Source of the DNA: Candidatus Pacearchaeota archaeon
GTDB taxonomy: Archaea > Nanobdellota > Nanobdellia > UBA10117 > JAFCGA01
Length of the DNA stretch: 64,000 nucleotides
Direction: 5' to 3'
Assembly: GCA_017608345.1 (NCBI GenBank)
Contig: JAFCGA010000007.1
Coordinates: forward strand, 1 to 64,000
Shown: positions 17,318-26,206 of the stretch, in pieces
Layout of the letters: every line of letters begins with the position of its first letter
Position numbering within the stretch: position 1 is the first letter of the stretch
The notes under the pieces: generated by a model
What the model saw: only the letters and a program-made list of their open reading frames with translations
The model's database searches: none
Told to the model about the DNA's origin: nothing
Translations under genes and position numbers: made by a program

Positions 17318-17638
17318 ATGAATCAATACCACATGTTTTTCCACACGCTATCAAATCCGCTAAGGATCGACATAATCAGCTCGCTATCAAAAGGAGAGAA
17401 ATCAGTTACTGAGCTAGCTAAAGACTTAAATGTTGAGCAAAGCAAGCTCTCGCATGCTCTCAAAGCTCTACTTACTTGCCACATAGTTGAAGTTGAGCAA
17501 AGGGGCAAGCGAAGAATATATTCGCTAAACAAGGAAACAATCATACCAATCTTAAATCTGATCCAAAAGCACTCGTGTGATCAGTGTCAGATCTGCGCTA
17601 AGATGGAGGGGAAGAATGCTAATAACACGAAAAGATAA
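17318..17638 (+). CDS. ArsR-family regulator with C-terminal cysteines
   Basis: The 106-residue protein has an ArsR-type winged helix: MFFHTLSNPLRIDIISSLSK, then SVTELAKDLNVEQSKLSHALKALLT, then RGKRRIYSLNK. The C-terminus carries CDQCQIC (about residues 86-92), four residues after a His, which could bind Zn or an Fe-S cluster. It heads an operon with a cupin, IscS and IscU, so it may act like SufR or IscR, sensing cluster status (inference). A perfect palindrome sits at its promoter. The cupin ATG lies 23 bp inside its 3' end. Confidence 0.85.
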   Translation: MNQYHMFFHTLSNPLRIDIISSLSKGEKSVTELAKDLNVEQSKLSHALKALLTCHIVEVEQRGKRRIYSLNKETIIPILNLIQKHSCDQCQICAKMEGKNANNTKR

Positions 17639-17999
17639 TACAGAACCAATCATAAACTCAACCGGGGAGCGCGTCTATGAGCTGATCGGTCTCGGTGAGA
17701 ACTTAGGCAACGCTACTAAGCACAGTGTTGGCTATGTTGTAATACCTGCTGGTTGTTATTCTCGGCCGCACTTACATCCAGAAGATGAAGAAACTTATTG
17801 TATGTTAAGCGGTGCAGGTAAAATAAAGATAGATAATATTGAGTATGCCTTGACAGCAGGAGATTTTATACTTATTCATCCACCCGAAAAACATCAAATA
17901 TTCAACGCAGGAGACGATGATTTAGAATTTATTGTAGTCTGCGCACCGGCATGGACACCGACAAATAGCGTGTTTCTTGACGAGGAGGAGAGTAGATGA
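17616..17999 (+). CDS. Cupin-domain protein
   Basis: The 127-residue single cupin has motif 1 PHLHPEDEETYCMLSGAGK, with the His-His-Glu metal ligands, and motif 2 HPPEKHQIFNAG. I placed the start at ATG 17616, behind GGAGGGG, inside the end of arsR; the frame continues upstream without better signals. Its position between an ArsR regulator and iscS suggests a role in sulfur or metal handling, but the reaction is unknown. Confidence 0.85.
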   Translation: MLITRKDNTEPIINSTGERVYELIGLGENLGNATKHSVGYVVIPAGCYSRPHLHPEDEETYCMLSGAGKIKIDNIEYALTAGDFILIHPPEKHQIFNAGDDDLEFIVVCAPAWTPTNSVFLDEEESR

Positions 18000-19168
18000 A
18001 AGTATACATGGATAATAGCGCAACAACGCAAATGGACAAAGCAGTCCTGAAAGCTATGCTACCTTACTTCAATAAGCAGTACGGAAATGCTTCTTCGCTG
18101 CACCAAATGGGTCGCGAAGCTAGGAAAGCTCTTGAAAAAGCGAGATCAGACATTGCTAAAACAATCAACGCTGACCCTGAAGAAATCATATTCACATCTG
18201 GCGGAACAGAGTCAGATAATCTAGCGCTAAAAGGAGTAGCTGCTGCTAATCAAGGCAAGCACATAATCACCTCAAAGATCGAGCACCCTGCAATCATGAG
18301 CTCGTGCAATACTCTCAGCAAGCAAGGATACAAAATCACTTACTTAAACGTCGACAGCTGCGGAATCGTAGATCTAAAACAGCTAGAAAAAGAGATAACG
18401 AAAGATACAATTCTCGTTTCTATAATGGCTGCCAATAACGAAATGGGTGCGATTCAGCCAATAGAAGATATCAGCGAGATTTGCAAGAAACACGAAGTTC
18501 TTTTTCACACTGATGCAGTTCAAGCTTTCACAAAAGTTCCAATTGATGTAAAAGAATTAAACATCGATCTTATGTCAATTAGCTCTCACAAAATACACGG
18601 GCCAAAAGGAATCGGAGCTCTCTTCGTCAAGAAAGGAACAAAGATAAAAAGACAAATGGATGGCGGCGGACATGAATTCAAGCTAAGAGCTGGAACTGAA
18701 AACGTAGCTTCAGCAGTTGGATTTGCAGTAGCTGCAAACTTAGATCCAAAAGTAAAGCAAATAAAAGAGCTACAGGAAGAGCTAATCAAAAGGATTGAGT
18801 ATGATATCAAAGACATTAAACTAAACGGTCCGAGAAAACAGCGGCTATGCAATAATGTAAACTTCTCATTCAAATTCATCGAAGGCGAAGCACTATTAAT
18901 GCTGCTAGACCAAAAAGGAATCTGCATCTCGACAGGTTCTGCTTGCGCTAGCAAATCATTAGAGCCCTCACACGTTTTAATTTCAATGGGAATCGATCCA
19001 GTTACATCTCACGGATCAATTAGATTCAGCCTAAGCAAGTTCAACACGCGAAGGGAGCTAGATTATGTAGTCAGAAACCTAAAAGAAGTTGTTGAAAAGC
19101 TAAGAAGAATGAGTCCATTCAAGGGAGATAAGGATATTAAAATCAAAGAAAAGGAATGGGAGTGCTAG
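17996..19168 (+). CDS. iscS: Cysteine desulfurase
   Basis: The 390-residue PLP enzyme takes sulfur from cysteine for Fe-S clusters and tRNA thiolation. It has the N-terminal MDNSATTQMD, SGGTESDNLAL, the PLP lysine in SSHKIHGPKGIGALF and the active-site Cys in STGSACASKSLEPSHVL, in the class I (IscS/NifS) loop context. It overlaps the cupin stop as ATGA behind GAGGAGG. iscU follows after 3 bp. With cysK close by, cysteine supply and use are encoded in one region. Confidence 0.96.
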   Translation: MKVYMDNSATTQMDKAVLKAMLPYFNKQYGNASSLHQMGREARKALEKARSDIAKTINADPEEIIFTSGGTESDNLALKGVAAANQGKHIITSKIEHPAIMSSCNTLSKQGYKITYLNVDSCGIVDLKQLEKEITKDTILVSIMAANNEMGAIQPIEDISEICKKHEVLFHTDAVQAFTKVPIDVKELNIDLMSISSHKIHGPKGIGALFVKKGTKIKRQMDGGGHEFKLRAGTENVASAVGFAVAANLDPKVKQIKELQEELIKRIEYDIKDIKLNGPRKQRLCNNVNFSFKFIEGEALLMLLDQKGICISTGSACASKSLEPSHVLISMGIDPVTSHGSIRFSLSKFNTRRELDYVVRNLKEVVEKLRRMSPFKGDKDIKIKEKEWEC

Positions 19169-19171
19169 AAT

Positions 19172-19546
19172 ATGGAATATAATAAAAGAATCATAGAACT
19201 ATTCACGAACCCAAAGAACATGGGCGAAATGAAAGATCCAGACGGAGTTGGCAAAGTCGGAAACCCTATATGCGGAGACGTTATGCACTTATTCATAAAC
19301 GTCAAAGACAATAAAATCGCGGATATTAAGTTCAAGACTTTTGGTTGTGTGGCTGCAATCGCAACTTCTTCAATTGTAACTGAGCTAGCTAAAGGTAAAA
19401 CTCTCGAAGAAGCTGAGAAAATAACAAATGCAGATGTTGCTAAAGCACTTGGAGGACTGCCACCAATTAAAATGCACTGCTCAGTCTTGGCTCAACAGGC
19501 TCTTAAAGCAGCTATTAAGGATTATCGAGAGAAAAAGACAAAATAA
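19172..19546 (+). CDS. iscU: Iron-sulfur cluster scaffold IscU/NifU-like
   Basis: The 124-residue protein has the three scaffold cysteines in context: GNPICGDVM, FKTFGCVAAIATSS and KMHCSVLAQQA. The Asp in CGD supports cluster release. It receives sulfur from IscS, encoded directly upstream. A conserved structured element begins on the first base after its TAA stop (19547). A small ferredoxin gene faces it downstream. Confidence 0.96.
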   Translation: MEYNKRIIELFTNPKNMGEMKDPDGVGKVGNPICGDVMHLFINVKDNKIADIKFKTFGCVAAIATSSIVTELAKGKTLEEAEKITNADVAKALGGLPPIKMHCSVLAQQALKAAIKDYREKKTK

Positions 19547-19629
19547 ACAGAAATTCGAGCTAAGGAATTTCCGTAATTCTCTTTTTGAGCAATTGTAGCA
19601 ACTTTGGAGTTTTAAATTCAAAAGAGAAT
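19547..19629 (+). ncRNA. Structured 3'-UTR element, copy 1 (after iscU)
   Basis: The 83 nt align without gaps to 49422-49504 (53 of 83 identical by hand count). Stem 1: GAAATTC (19550-19556) with GAATTTC (19565-19571). Stem 2: ATTCTCTTTT (19576-19585) with AAAAGAGAAT (19620-19629), 10 bp. Inside lie GTAGCA, conserved as GCAGCA in copy 2, and a small GAGTT/AATTC hairpin (19607-19619). Several pairs differ in both partners between the copies yet still pair. It starts immediately after the TAA, so it should be the iscU 3' UTR, or a processed RNA or terminator. No known family recognised. Confidence 0.65.
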
Positions 19630-19699
19630 AATTATATACTTCGCTTGTAATTTCGGTATATGTTCAAAAAGCTAAGCAAGTTAAAGCCACTTCATCAAA

Positions 19700-19852
19700 C
19701 TAACAGCTTTCAATAGCTTCTTTACAAGTAGCATCACACTTACAGTCTTTCTTTAGTATTGCTTTATATTCATCATCCATTTCAAAGCAGTCTGAACAGA
19801 TTGCTACGCAAGCTCCACATCCAATGCATTTTTCTCGGTCTATTTTTACCAT
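19700..19852 (-). CDS. Short ferredoxin
   Basis: This 50-residue product starts at ATG 19850-19852. MVKIDREKCIGCGACVAIC gives the first cluster ligands, then SDCFEMDDE, as in archaeal one-cluster ferredoxins. The C-terminus CKCDATCKEAIESC aligns with the last ligand helix, but the usual PVSAI end is missing because the stop comes right after the last Cys. It is therefore about ten residues shorter than typical small ferredoxins. It probably transfers electrons; its position facing the isc operon fits an Fe-S context. Confidence 0.85.
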   Translation of the reverse strand: MVKIDREKCIGCGACVAICSDCFEMDDEYKAILKKDCKCDATCKEAIESC

Positions 19853-19961
19853 ATCAATCTGAGTTCAGAAAGAAGTTAATAAACATTTCGAGAATTACTC
19901 AGTAGATATTACAGTATCAAACAACTAAATCATTTTAAAGAATATACTGACTTCTCAAAGC

Positions 19962-21404
19962 ATGGGTTTTAACACAATTTCCTCAAGAGATTTTCTTCCC
20001 TGTACGTCTAGCGGTTTTGTAGGAACGCCTCTTTCTGAAGATAGAGCACTTGTACAAGCACTTAGTCTTATTGACAAAGCTGCCTTTACTGCAACACATC
20101 AATCCGAACGGGATAGAGGGCAATGGAGATACTCAATAATTGCTTCAGATTTAGACCCGAGAGTAGATCCACATACACATACTATATATGTTGGCTCAAA
20201 ATTAATTAATAAAATCGGACGAAAAGTTCCTGTAACAATAATTGATGGCAAACACCCTGAAGCGATACTCGAACAAGTAAGTGGAGAGATGCGTTCAGTA
20301 CTCATCGCCGGAGTTCAATATTTCCAAGCAAAAACAAGCTTTGACGAAAAGGACAATAGATTAGCTTATGTAGTTGAAGATTTGAAGAAACAAGGGTTGA
20401 TGGTCGCATTTACAGGTATAGATAAGTGGTTTAATGGGCAGCCAACCGAACCAACTGCAACATTAATGTGTCTAGCAGAGAGCGTTAACAAAGTATATTC
20501 GTTATGTGATCTTTGTTATCCTCGTCTCAGAAACCATGGTACTTATTATTGGAAGTTCGAGGGAGATACTCCAGTTGATCACAGATCTCTAAGAACAATA
20601 GAACCCCATGAACACTTCCGAGCACTTTGTTTAGAACACTTTATTGAAACCACAAATGAGCCACAATATGAAACACTGAAGGAGCTAACAGAAGGGTACA
20701 AAGCAATTACTGATCGAGTACCTGAATTCACAGCATTTAGCGGACCAATGTACGGTGGAAAATCAGATAGCATGATATCAACAGTAATAAATATGAGCGG
20801 GAAATTGGGGTGCGAATATGTTTTCTTTAAACCAAAAGAAGATACTCGTACGCCAGGAAAAATAGTCACTCGTGCAGGAGCTTTTCCAGGACAGCAATTT
20901 GGCGGAGAATTCGATGCAATAGAGATAGTGAATAAAGATCCCGAAGCAGGTGAATATTTAACCGCGGAGATCGCCCAAGCAGTGATAGATAAATATGATA
21001 ACAAACCAGTTATAGTTGGTTTTGATGAACCGTGGCTTTTAGAAGAGAGCAGTTTAATGCGCAGCATAATGGAATTAAGGTTAATGGGTCATCCGGTAAT
21101 AGTTGGAACGCTTAGCTCTGACTTCGCTAAGAAAGGCATAGGATCAACTCCAGCTATACTTAGTGCCGCCAATGAAGTCGAAGTACGAAGCGCTAGCTGT
21201 GAATGCAATAATCTCTCTAATTACACTCAGAGATGGGTATGGGATAAAGCTAAGAAAGTTTATACTACGCCATCATTCAATGCACCAGTAGTTTCAATTG
21301 AAAAAACTAAAAAACAAATGGAAAACGATGTTCATGCAGATATCTATGATACACGATGTTTATTCTGCCTTACAGTAAACGATACGCCAGCAGATTGGAG
21401 TTAA
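19962..21404 (+). CDS. Double thymidine-kinase-like protein (degenerate N half, P-loop C half)
   Basis: The 480-residue protein looks like two type II thymidine kinase modules. The C half has the P-loop GPMYGGKS (261-268), VFFKPKEDTR, FDEPWLL (354-360) in place of the usual DEAQF, and GHPVIVGTLSSDF, with zinc-type cysteines at 413/415 and 466/469. The N half has no Walker A, and IAGVQYF (115-121) where DEAQF should be. It keeps the family tail: GLMVAFTGIDKWFNG, LMCLAESVNKVYSLCDLC and a second CxxH pair. Thymidine kinases are normally about 190-230 residues; a tandem with one dead half is unusual. TK activity itself is uncertain. Confidence 0.75.
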   Translation: MGFNTISSRDFLPCTSSGFVGTPLSEDRALVQALSLIDKAAFTATHQSERDRGQWRYSIIASDLDPRVDPHTHTIYVGSKLINKIGRKVPVTIIDGKHPEAILEQVSGEMRSVLIAGVQYFQAKTSFDEKDNRLAYVVEDLKKQGLMVAFTGIDKWFNGQPTEPTATLMCLAESVNKVYSLCDLCYPRLRNHGTYYWKFEGDTPVDHRSLRTIEPHEHFRALCLEHFIETTNEPQYETLKELTEGYKAITDRVPEFTAFSGPMYGGKSDSMISTVINMSGKLGCEYVFFKPKEDTRTPGKIVTRAGAFPGQQFGGEFDAIEIVNKDPEAGEYLTAEIAQAVIDKYDNKPVIVGFDEPWLLEESSLMRSIMELRLMGHPVIVGTLSSDFAKKGIGSTPAILSAANEVEVRSASCECNNLSNYTQRWVWDKAKKVYTTPSFNAPVVSIEKTKKQMENDVHADIYDTRCLFCLTVNDTPADWS

Positions 21405-21442
21405 ATCGTAAGGCTTTTATTTATTTCATATCTAAACATTTC

Positions 21443-22654
21443 ATGGCGTTTAATAAATCACTCAAAATAGCTATTCCGGTCATAATCATAGCAATTATAG
21501 CTATCTTCGCATATTCTACGTTCAATAGCAATCCAACTGGCGCGGTCGTTGAAGAGAACGAAGAAGGTTATCCGATTTATCTATTTTATGGCTCAGGATG
21601 CCCGCATTGCGCAGATGAAAAGGCATTTCTTGCTTCGATTTCACAAGAATATAATATCAATATTAATGAATATGATTTAAGCAAAAATATTGAGATGTAC
21701 AAGGATTTCGTAACTCGTTATAATGTCCCTAGAACCCAATGGGGAAGTGTACCGATAATATTTATTGGCGAAGATTATATTGTCGGATATGGCTCTGACG
21801 AGACAACTGGAGCCGAAATTGAAAGGTTAATACAAAAATGTCCGGAAGCGTGTGTCGATCCGTCTGAAAAAGAAAAGGATGGAGGAGAAGCAATTCATCA
21901 TGAAGCTTCTCAAACAACTATAGAAGGGAAAGAGCATGTTATCTCTGTGTTTGGCAGAGAAATAAAAATCGGAGTTTCAACGCCATTGGTCTTATTAGCT
22001 GTTTTACTAGCTCTGGTGGATGGAATTAACCCTTGCACACTGATTGTTATGCTTATACTTCTGGGCTATTTAGTTGGCGTTGGCTCTAAGAAATTAGTCC
22101 TAAAAGCAGGAATCGTATTTGTATCAGTCGTATATATTATCTATTCTCTATTCATGTTTGGACTATTCAACATTATGGTTATGATCCCCTTCCTGGAAAA
22201 GATTAAATTAGGGGTTGCAATCTTCGCACTCTTTGCTGGCGCGGTTTTCATTAAAGATTTCTTTTTCTTGCATAAGTGGTTCTCTCTAAAAATACCTAAA
22301 TTTACTATTCCAACTCTTCAAAAACTCAAAAAGACCACTTCCTTGCTAGGTGTAGCGGTCTTGGCGGTCTTTGCTTCGATAGTCGAGCTACCTTGCACAG
22401 CTGGCTTTCCAGTAATATACACAACAATAATGGCTGACCGAGCTGTATCTAGCGCATCTTCTATCGCTTATATTCTTTGGTATAATATTTTCTATGTGAT
22501 TCCTTTGTTTGTTCTAGTTGGCTTGGTTTACTGGGCTAAGCTAAAAGTAGAAGACATGGAAGCCTGGAGAAAGAAGGCTACTCGATGGATGAGACTAGTT
22601 GGTGGATTAGTTATGCTCGGATTAGGGATTGCGATTCTTACTGGGATGTTATAG
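21443..22654 (+). CDS. Thioredoxin-like domain fused to DsbD/CcdA-type membrane domain
   Basis: The 403-residue protein starts at ATG 21443 with an N-terminal anchor (about residues 6-25). An extracytoplasmic glutaredoxin/thioredoxin-like domain with CPHC (in YGSGCPHCADEK) and VPRTQWGSVPIIFIG follows. Then come about six membrane spans with the two CcdA/DsbD cysteines, DGINPCT and IVELPCTAGFP. This layout moves electrons across the membrane to reduce exported disulfides. The frame is open 29 codons further upstream, overlapping the TK-like gene, but the membrane N-terminus argues for this start. Confidence 0.88.
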   Translation: MAFNKSLKIAIPVIIIAIIAIFAYSTFNSNPTGAVVEENEEGYPIYLFYGSGCPHCADEKAFLASISQEYNININEYDLSKNIEMYKDFVTRYNVPRTQWGSVPIIFIGEDYIVGYGSDETTGAEIERLIQKCPEACVDPSEKEKDGGEAIHHEASQTTIEGKEHVISVFGREIKIGVSTPLVLLAVLLALVDGINPCTLIVMLILLGYLVGVGSKKLVLKAGIVFVSVVYIIYSLFMFGLFNIMVMIPFLEKIKLGVAIFALFAGAVFIKDFFFLHKWFSLKIPKFTIPTLQKLKKTTSLLGVAVLAVFASIVELPCTAGFPVIYTTIMADRAVSSASSIAYILWYNIFYVIPLFVLVGLVYWAKLKVEDMEAWRKKATRWMRLVGGLVMLGLGIAILTGML

Positions 22655-23173
22655 ATTTCTTAAAACTAACTTCAATCGTTCCTCAACAGATATCTTCGGA
22701 AGGATTACTAACGCGTATCCTAGCTGCTGGCTAGTATCTCGCAAGCAAGCACCAAGTGAGATTGCAGTATCTTCATTCTCAACCCTAAACTCTTTAATAT
22801 CATATTTTACTTGCTCGAGGAAGAATACTCTTCGATATAATGATCTGGCCATTTGAACGATCTCCGGCGAAGGCTCAGCACCATAAAAATAATCATAGGC
22901 AACACTATCCACTAATCCGCGATCAAAAAAGACAATCTGATCTCTCGGAGCGCTAGTAATATCTTCTAACCTACGCGCTAGAACAATCTTTGTAAAATAA
23001 ACTTCGTCCTGACGCACGTCTTCAGGAGTTTTTCCAGCTGCCTTGCCTTCATCAATTAATGCCTTAGAAGCTTCAGGAATTATACAATAACCTAACTTCG
23101 CTAATTCTCCAATTAAAGTAGTCTTTCCAGAAGAGGGTCCTCCAGTTAGCAAGTACCAAGAGTTTAGTCCCAT
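22649..23173 (-). CDS. AAA_28-type P-loop ATPase/kinase
   Basis: The 174-residue protein starts MGLNSWYLLTGGPSSGKTTLIGEL (Walker A), then CIIPEASKALIDEG, and IVFFDRGLVDSVAYDY as the Walker B-type segment. This is the pattern of the AAA_28 family of predicted nucleotide or small-molecule kinases. Substrate unknown. It converges on the DsbD-like gene with a 6-bp overlap. The tandem primase-like genes lie upstream on the same strand. Confidence 0.75.
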   Translation of the reverse strand: MGLNSWYLLTGGPSSGKTTLIGELAKLGYCIIPEASKALIDEGKAAGKTPEDVRQDEVYFTKIVLARRLEDITSAPRDQIVFFDRGLVDSVAYDYFYGAEPSPEIVQMARSLYRRVFFLEQVKYDIKEFRVENEDTAISLGACLRDTSQQLGYALVILPKISVEERLKLVLRNL

Positions 23174-23213
23174 AGAATATATGGATAAAACAACTATAAA
23201 AAAGGTTCTATGA

Positions 23214-24731
23214 TCAAGCAGAACAGCTAATCTCTGAAATATATGCTTTCACATCCCACTTATTATTAGCTAAATTGATTCCGCAATCGGGATCGAAGCA
23301 TAACTGTTCTTCTCCGGCAGATACGCAATTTTGATTAGCCTGATCATGAGCTCCAGATACAATAGCACCAACATACAGCTCTACCCATTTTCTAGCTCTA
23401 AGATTAGCATCGTATTTATTCCAGTCAGCACTCTGGTTCTCTGACCAGCCATAATCTCGCTCATATTTAGACCGGATAAAACCCGCTATATGCGCTGGAT
23501 GCCAGCCAACCGATAGCATAGTAATTATTAACTTTTGAAGATTCGGGGGCTCAAGCATTCGCGGATTAGGATTATTAATTGTCTCTCTAACACAACCCGG
23601 CAGCAATTCCCCCATGTATGAGAATGGATCATAGGTGGATGGCCAGTTCTGCCAAGGCTCCTGCGGCGTCTGATCGAAATCTTGGTGGAACTTTCTAAGG
23701 TCGGTTTCAAGATACGCTCCGATGAGATTCTCTAGCCCTTCACCGGCACCTATCGCAATATGTCCATCTACTCTTCTAGCAAGCTTAGCTGCTTCATTAA
23801 AGTTATAACGTGCACCGAATACCTCTGCAAGAGCAAGTTCTACCTGTTCCCCTTTGCGATCATTGAACAATCGAGGTACTGTAATTATTGGTCTCTCGCT
23901 CTTATAATGCATACTAAATAAAATTCGTGCTACTCGCATGTAAAGCGGATCAGTGTACCAAGACCAATCGAGGACAATACAATCTCGATCCATATTCTTG
24001 CTAGTAATCCCGGGCAAAGTATCGCACAAGACTAGCGGCAGTCCGCCAGGAGCTGGATTCTCTTTCATTAGTTCATAGAACATATGTGCAACAATTCTCC
24101 CACCACCATCAAAACCTAATCCGTCCGCTAGCGGAACTTTGCGATCTCTGCGTCCGCCAGGTTTAATATAATTATATTTGCCTTCAAGCGTATCTGGAAT
24201 ATATCCAACCTCCTGCAATAATTCATGAGATCGTGTTCCTAATGGCACAAAGAACTCGAAGTGATAGCCTTGGCCAGTAACTTTAACAGAATGATCTATT
24301 TTATTTCGATCAAGGTACGTTCGAAAAGAGTTATAGAACTCCTCCATCCGATTGTATACTCCCCATGCATCATCATACACTTTACGCTCATATTTACTAT
24401 TAAATTCAACATCGGCAAGAGTCCACACTCCTCTTTTTTCTTCTTCTGGAGCGGGGAATGCACTCCGGAATTCCTCTAAGCCCTTTCTACTACTAAAATC
24501 CAGTGCATTTCCAACATTAGGTATAGACATTCTTGTTCGACCATCATCTTTACCGAACATCTTGCGTATTTCAGGAACAGCCTTACCTTTAATAGTAAGA
24601 TAATCACATCCCGGCGTTATGAGTATTGGCCATCCACGTTCTAATCTATACTCACTTCCAAGATATTCTAATTTACATCTCCGAACATCCGGGTCGTTAT
24701 AAAATTGGATCGGATTATTAAGATTCATCAT
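23214..24731 (-). CDS. Primase-superfamily (AEP)-like protein A
   Basis: The 505-residue product shows, in order, the three AEP signatures: an acidic pair LADVEF (Asp107, Glu109); the S/G-x-H type KVTGQGYHFEF (His157); and an Asp followed by the R-x-S-x-H block VLDWSWYTDPLYMRVARILFSMHYKS (Asp255, Arg269, Ser273, His275, quoted here only in outline). A C-terminal helical part with MLSVGWHPAHIAGF resembles PriCT-like tails, and the last 50 residues have three cysteines. AEP enzymes make primers or fill gaps. This is longer than archaeal PriS and divergent from it. It overlaps the upstream paralogue as ATGA. Activity is inferred from motifs only. Confidence 0.6.
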   Translation of the reverse strand: MMNLNNPIQFYNDPDVRRCKLEYLGSEYRLERGWPILITPGCDYLTIKGKAVPEIRKMFGKDDGRTRMSIPNVGNALDFSSRKGLEEFRSAFPAPEEEKRGVWTLADVEFNSKYERKVYDDAWGVYNRMEEFYNSFRTYLDRNKIDHSVKVTGQGYHFEFFVPLGTRSHELLQEVGYIPDTLEGKYNYIKPGGRRDRKVPLADGLGFDGGGRIVAHMFYELMKENPAPGGLPLVLCDTLPGITSKNMDRDCIVLDWSWYTDPLYMRVARILFSMHYKSERPIITVPRLFNDRKGEQVELALAEVFGARYNFNEAAKLARRVDGHIAIGAGEGLENLIGAYLETDLRKFHQDFDQTPQEPWQNWPSTYDPFSYMGELLPGCVRETINNPNPRMLEPPNLQKLIITMLSVGWHPAHIAGFIRSKYERDYGWSENQSADWNKYDANLRARKWVELYVGAIVSGAHDQANQNCVSAGEEQLCFDPDCGINLANNKWDVKAYISEISCSA

Positions 24732-26044
24732 GTAACTCCAACTTCAAATTCTGTATCTACTGAGCGAGCAAGATTTTTATGACTATCCATCGCAATAGCC
24801 TTCTCCGCAGTATACACCAAAGTATAATATCCTGTGCGAGTTTCAGCATCATATTTTTTCCAATATAAGTTATCCCGCTGACCAGGAGCATTTACTATTT
24901 TTCGGAAGAAACGGTGCGATAGCACGCCTGCAATGAACTTCGGATGATATCCTCTTTCCATCATTTCACTACAGAACGCTCTTATACATATTGGTTGCAA
25001 AAGTTTAGGATCAGGCTTACGAAAAATATCAGCAACTCCTTCAGATAGTGAATAAACATCAAACTTCATGCATTTCTTCCAATTAATTGGTGTATTATGG
25101 AAATCATCAGCAAATCTCGCCAGAGAGGTCTTTTTGTATTCTTCAAAAACTCTTAACCAGCCTGCACTTCCATCTGGAAGAGTTGTATCTGCAAAATGGC
25201 TGTACTCGATAACCTTATTTCTATCAAACATTATCTCAACACCATCTTTATACGAAAGATTACCTAGAGGAATACACGTTAGAGCTCCGATTCCTCGTGT
25301 AAAGTCTAGCCCGCCGTACTTCCAAGCTTTAGTTAACTGCTTCTGCCAAGCTGACCAGGGCATGCGCATATCTCTCATATAGCCAGGGTCTGTAAAGCAG
25401 GTAAGATCTAGAGCTATCCCTTCATAAGCGCTATCAGCAATATATATATCCATGTCGCTCTTTGTTTTCTGCTTAACTCTCAAAGAGATATATAAGAATA
25501 GCTCTCCGAGGGCTGCCCAAGCCCGCTCTTTATCCGGAGTAGCATGCTCTTGCTTAGAATCAACTTTATTCAAAGTGCACTTATCTTCTAAAGACTTGCT
25601 AATCCTTCCATGAGCAGCAAGAGCTCGGTAGGCATCTGAATCATAAAGAAGCTTATTTTCAACATGAAATCCTGAAGGAGTTAGACTTACAGCACAAGGC
25701 ATATCAAATCGAGCGTACTCTTTTAGAATTGAATTTAGCACGTTTTCCAGATGTCCTGCTGCTAGCATAGGGTATTCTAGGATCCACTTAAGATCATCTT
25801 GCTTGAAAATCTCAACATCATATGTGGCTATTTCCCCATCTGCACCCATACTTGATCTAAAAATTTGTACATTGCCGTCGCCTTCATTTAACAGGCGATC
25901 TAACTCAAAAGGAGAGTAAATATCTAAGGGATCTGTGTGACCTTTATCCACAAATGCTTGACCATGACCAATATAATACCAAGCACCTTGAGCATATTTC
26001 TGTAGCTGTTCTCTTACCTTGCCTTCAAAATAATGGTTCATCAA
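24728..26044 (-). CDS. Primase-superfamily (AEP)-like protein B
   Basis: The 438-residue protein is a divergent paralogue of the gene behind it. Same motif order: TYDVEIF (Asp76, Glu78), TPSGFHVEN (His127), LDLTCFTDPGYMRDMRMPW (Asp213), then SAWQK where protein A has SMHYK, so the last His is lost. The C-terminal segment MMERGYHPKFIAGVLSHRF matches the same segment in A. Both genes start with MMN and overlap as ATGA, so they are cotranscribed and may form a heterodimer with one altered subunit (inference). Promoter A/T-rich sequence lies upstream of 26044. Confidence 0.58.
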   Translation of the reverse strand: MMNHYFEGKVREQLQKYAQGAWYYIGHGQAFVDKGHTDPLDIYSPFELDRLLNEGDGNVQIFRSSMGADGEIATYDVEIFKQDDLKWILEYPMLAAGHLENVLNSILKEYARFDMPCAVSLTPSGFHVENKLLYDSDAYRALAAHGRISKSLEDKCTLNKVDSKQEHATPDKERAWAALGELFLYISLRVKQKTKSDMDIYIADSAYEGIALDLTCFTDPGYMRDMRMPWSAWQKQLTKAWKYGGLDFTRGIGALTCIPLGNLSYKDGVEIMFDRNKVIEYSHFADTTLPDGSAGWLRVFEEYKKTSLARFADDFHNTPINWKKCMKFDVYSLSEGVADIFRKPDPKLLQPICIRAFCSEMMERGYHPKFIAGVLSHRFFRKIVNAPGQRDNLYWKKYDAETRTGYYTLVYTAEKAIAMDSHKNLARSVDTEFEVGVT

Positions 26045-26206
26045 TGTTAGAAATTAAAAGTGATTAAAAAGTGTTGATAGTCTCAACAAAACACTTTGCC
26101 ACTATCTCAAGCTTTTTAAAGTTAGAAATATTAGTTATAATATGACAATCGGTGGTTATCGGTGTTGAACTAGGAAGAACCGCTAGCCAAAGCTCTATTA
26201 TTTTAG

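Noticed and set aside
19547-19629. Archaeal SECIS element after iscU
   Set aside because: No in-frame UGA or selenoprotein is seen, and the characteristic purine internal loop is missing.
20579-21067. 162-aa frame antisense to the TK-like gene
   Set aside because: It lies fully inside a conserved coding frame on the other strand, and its sequence shows no family pattern.
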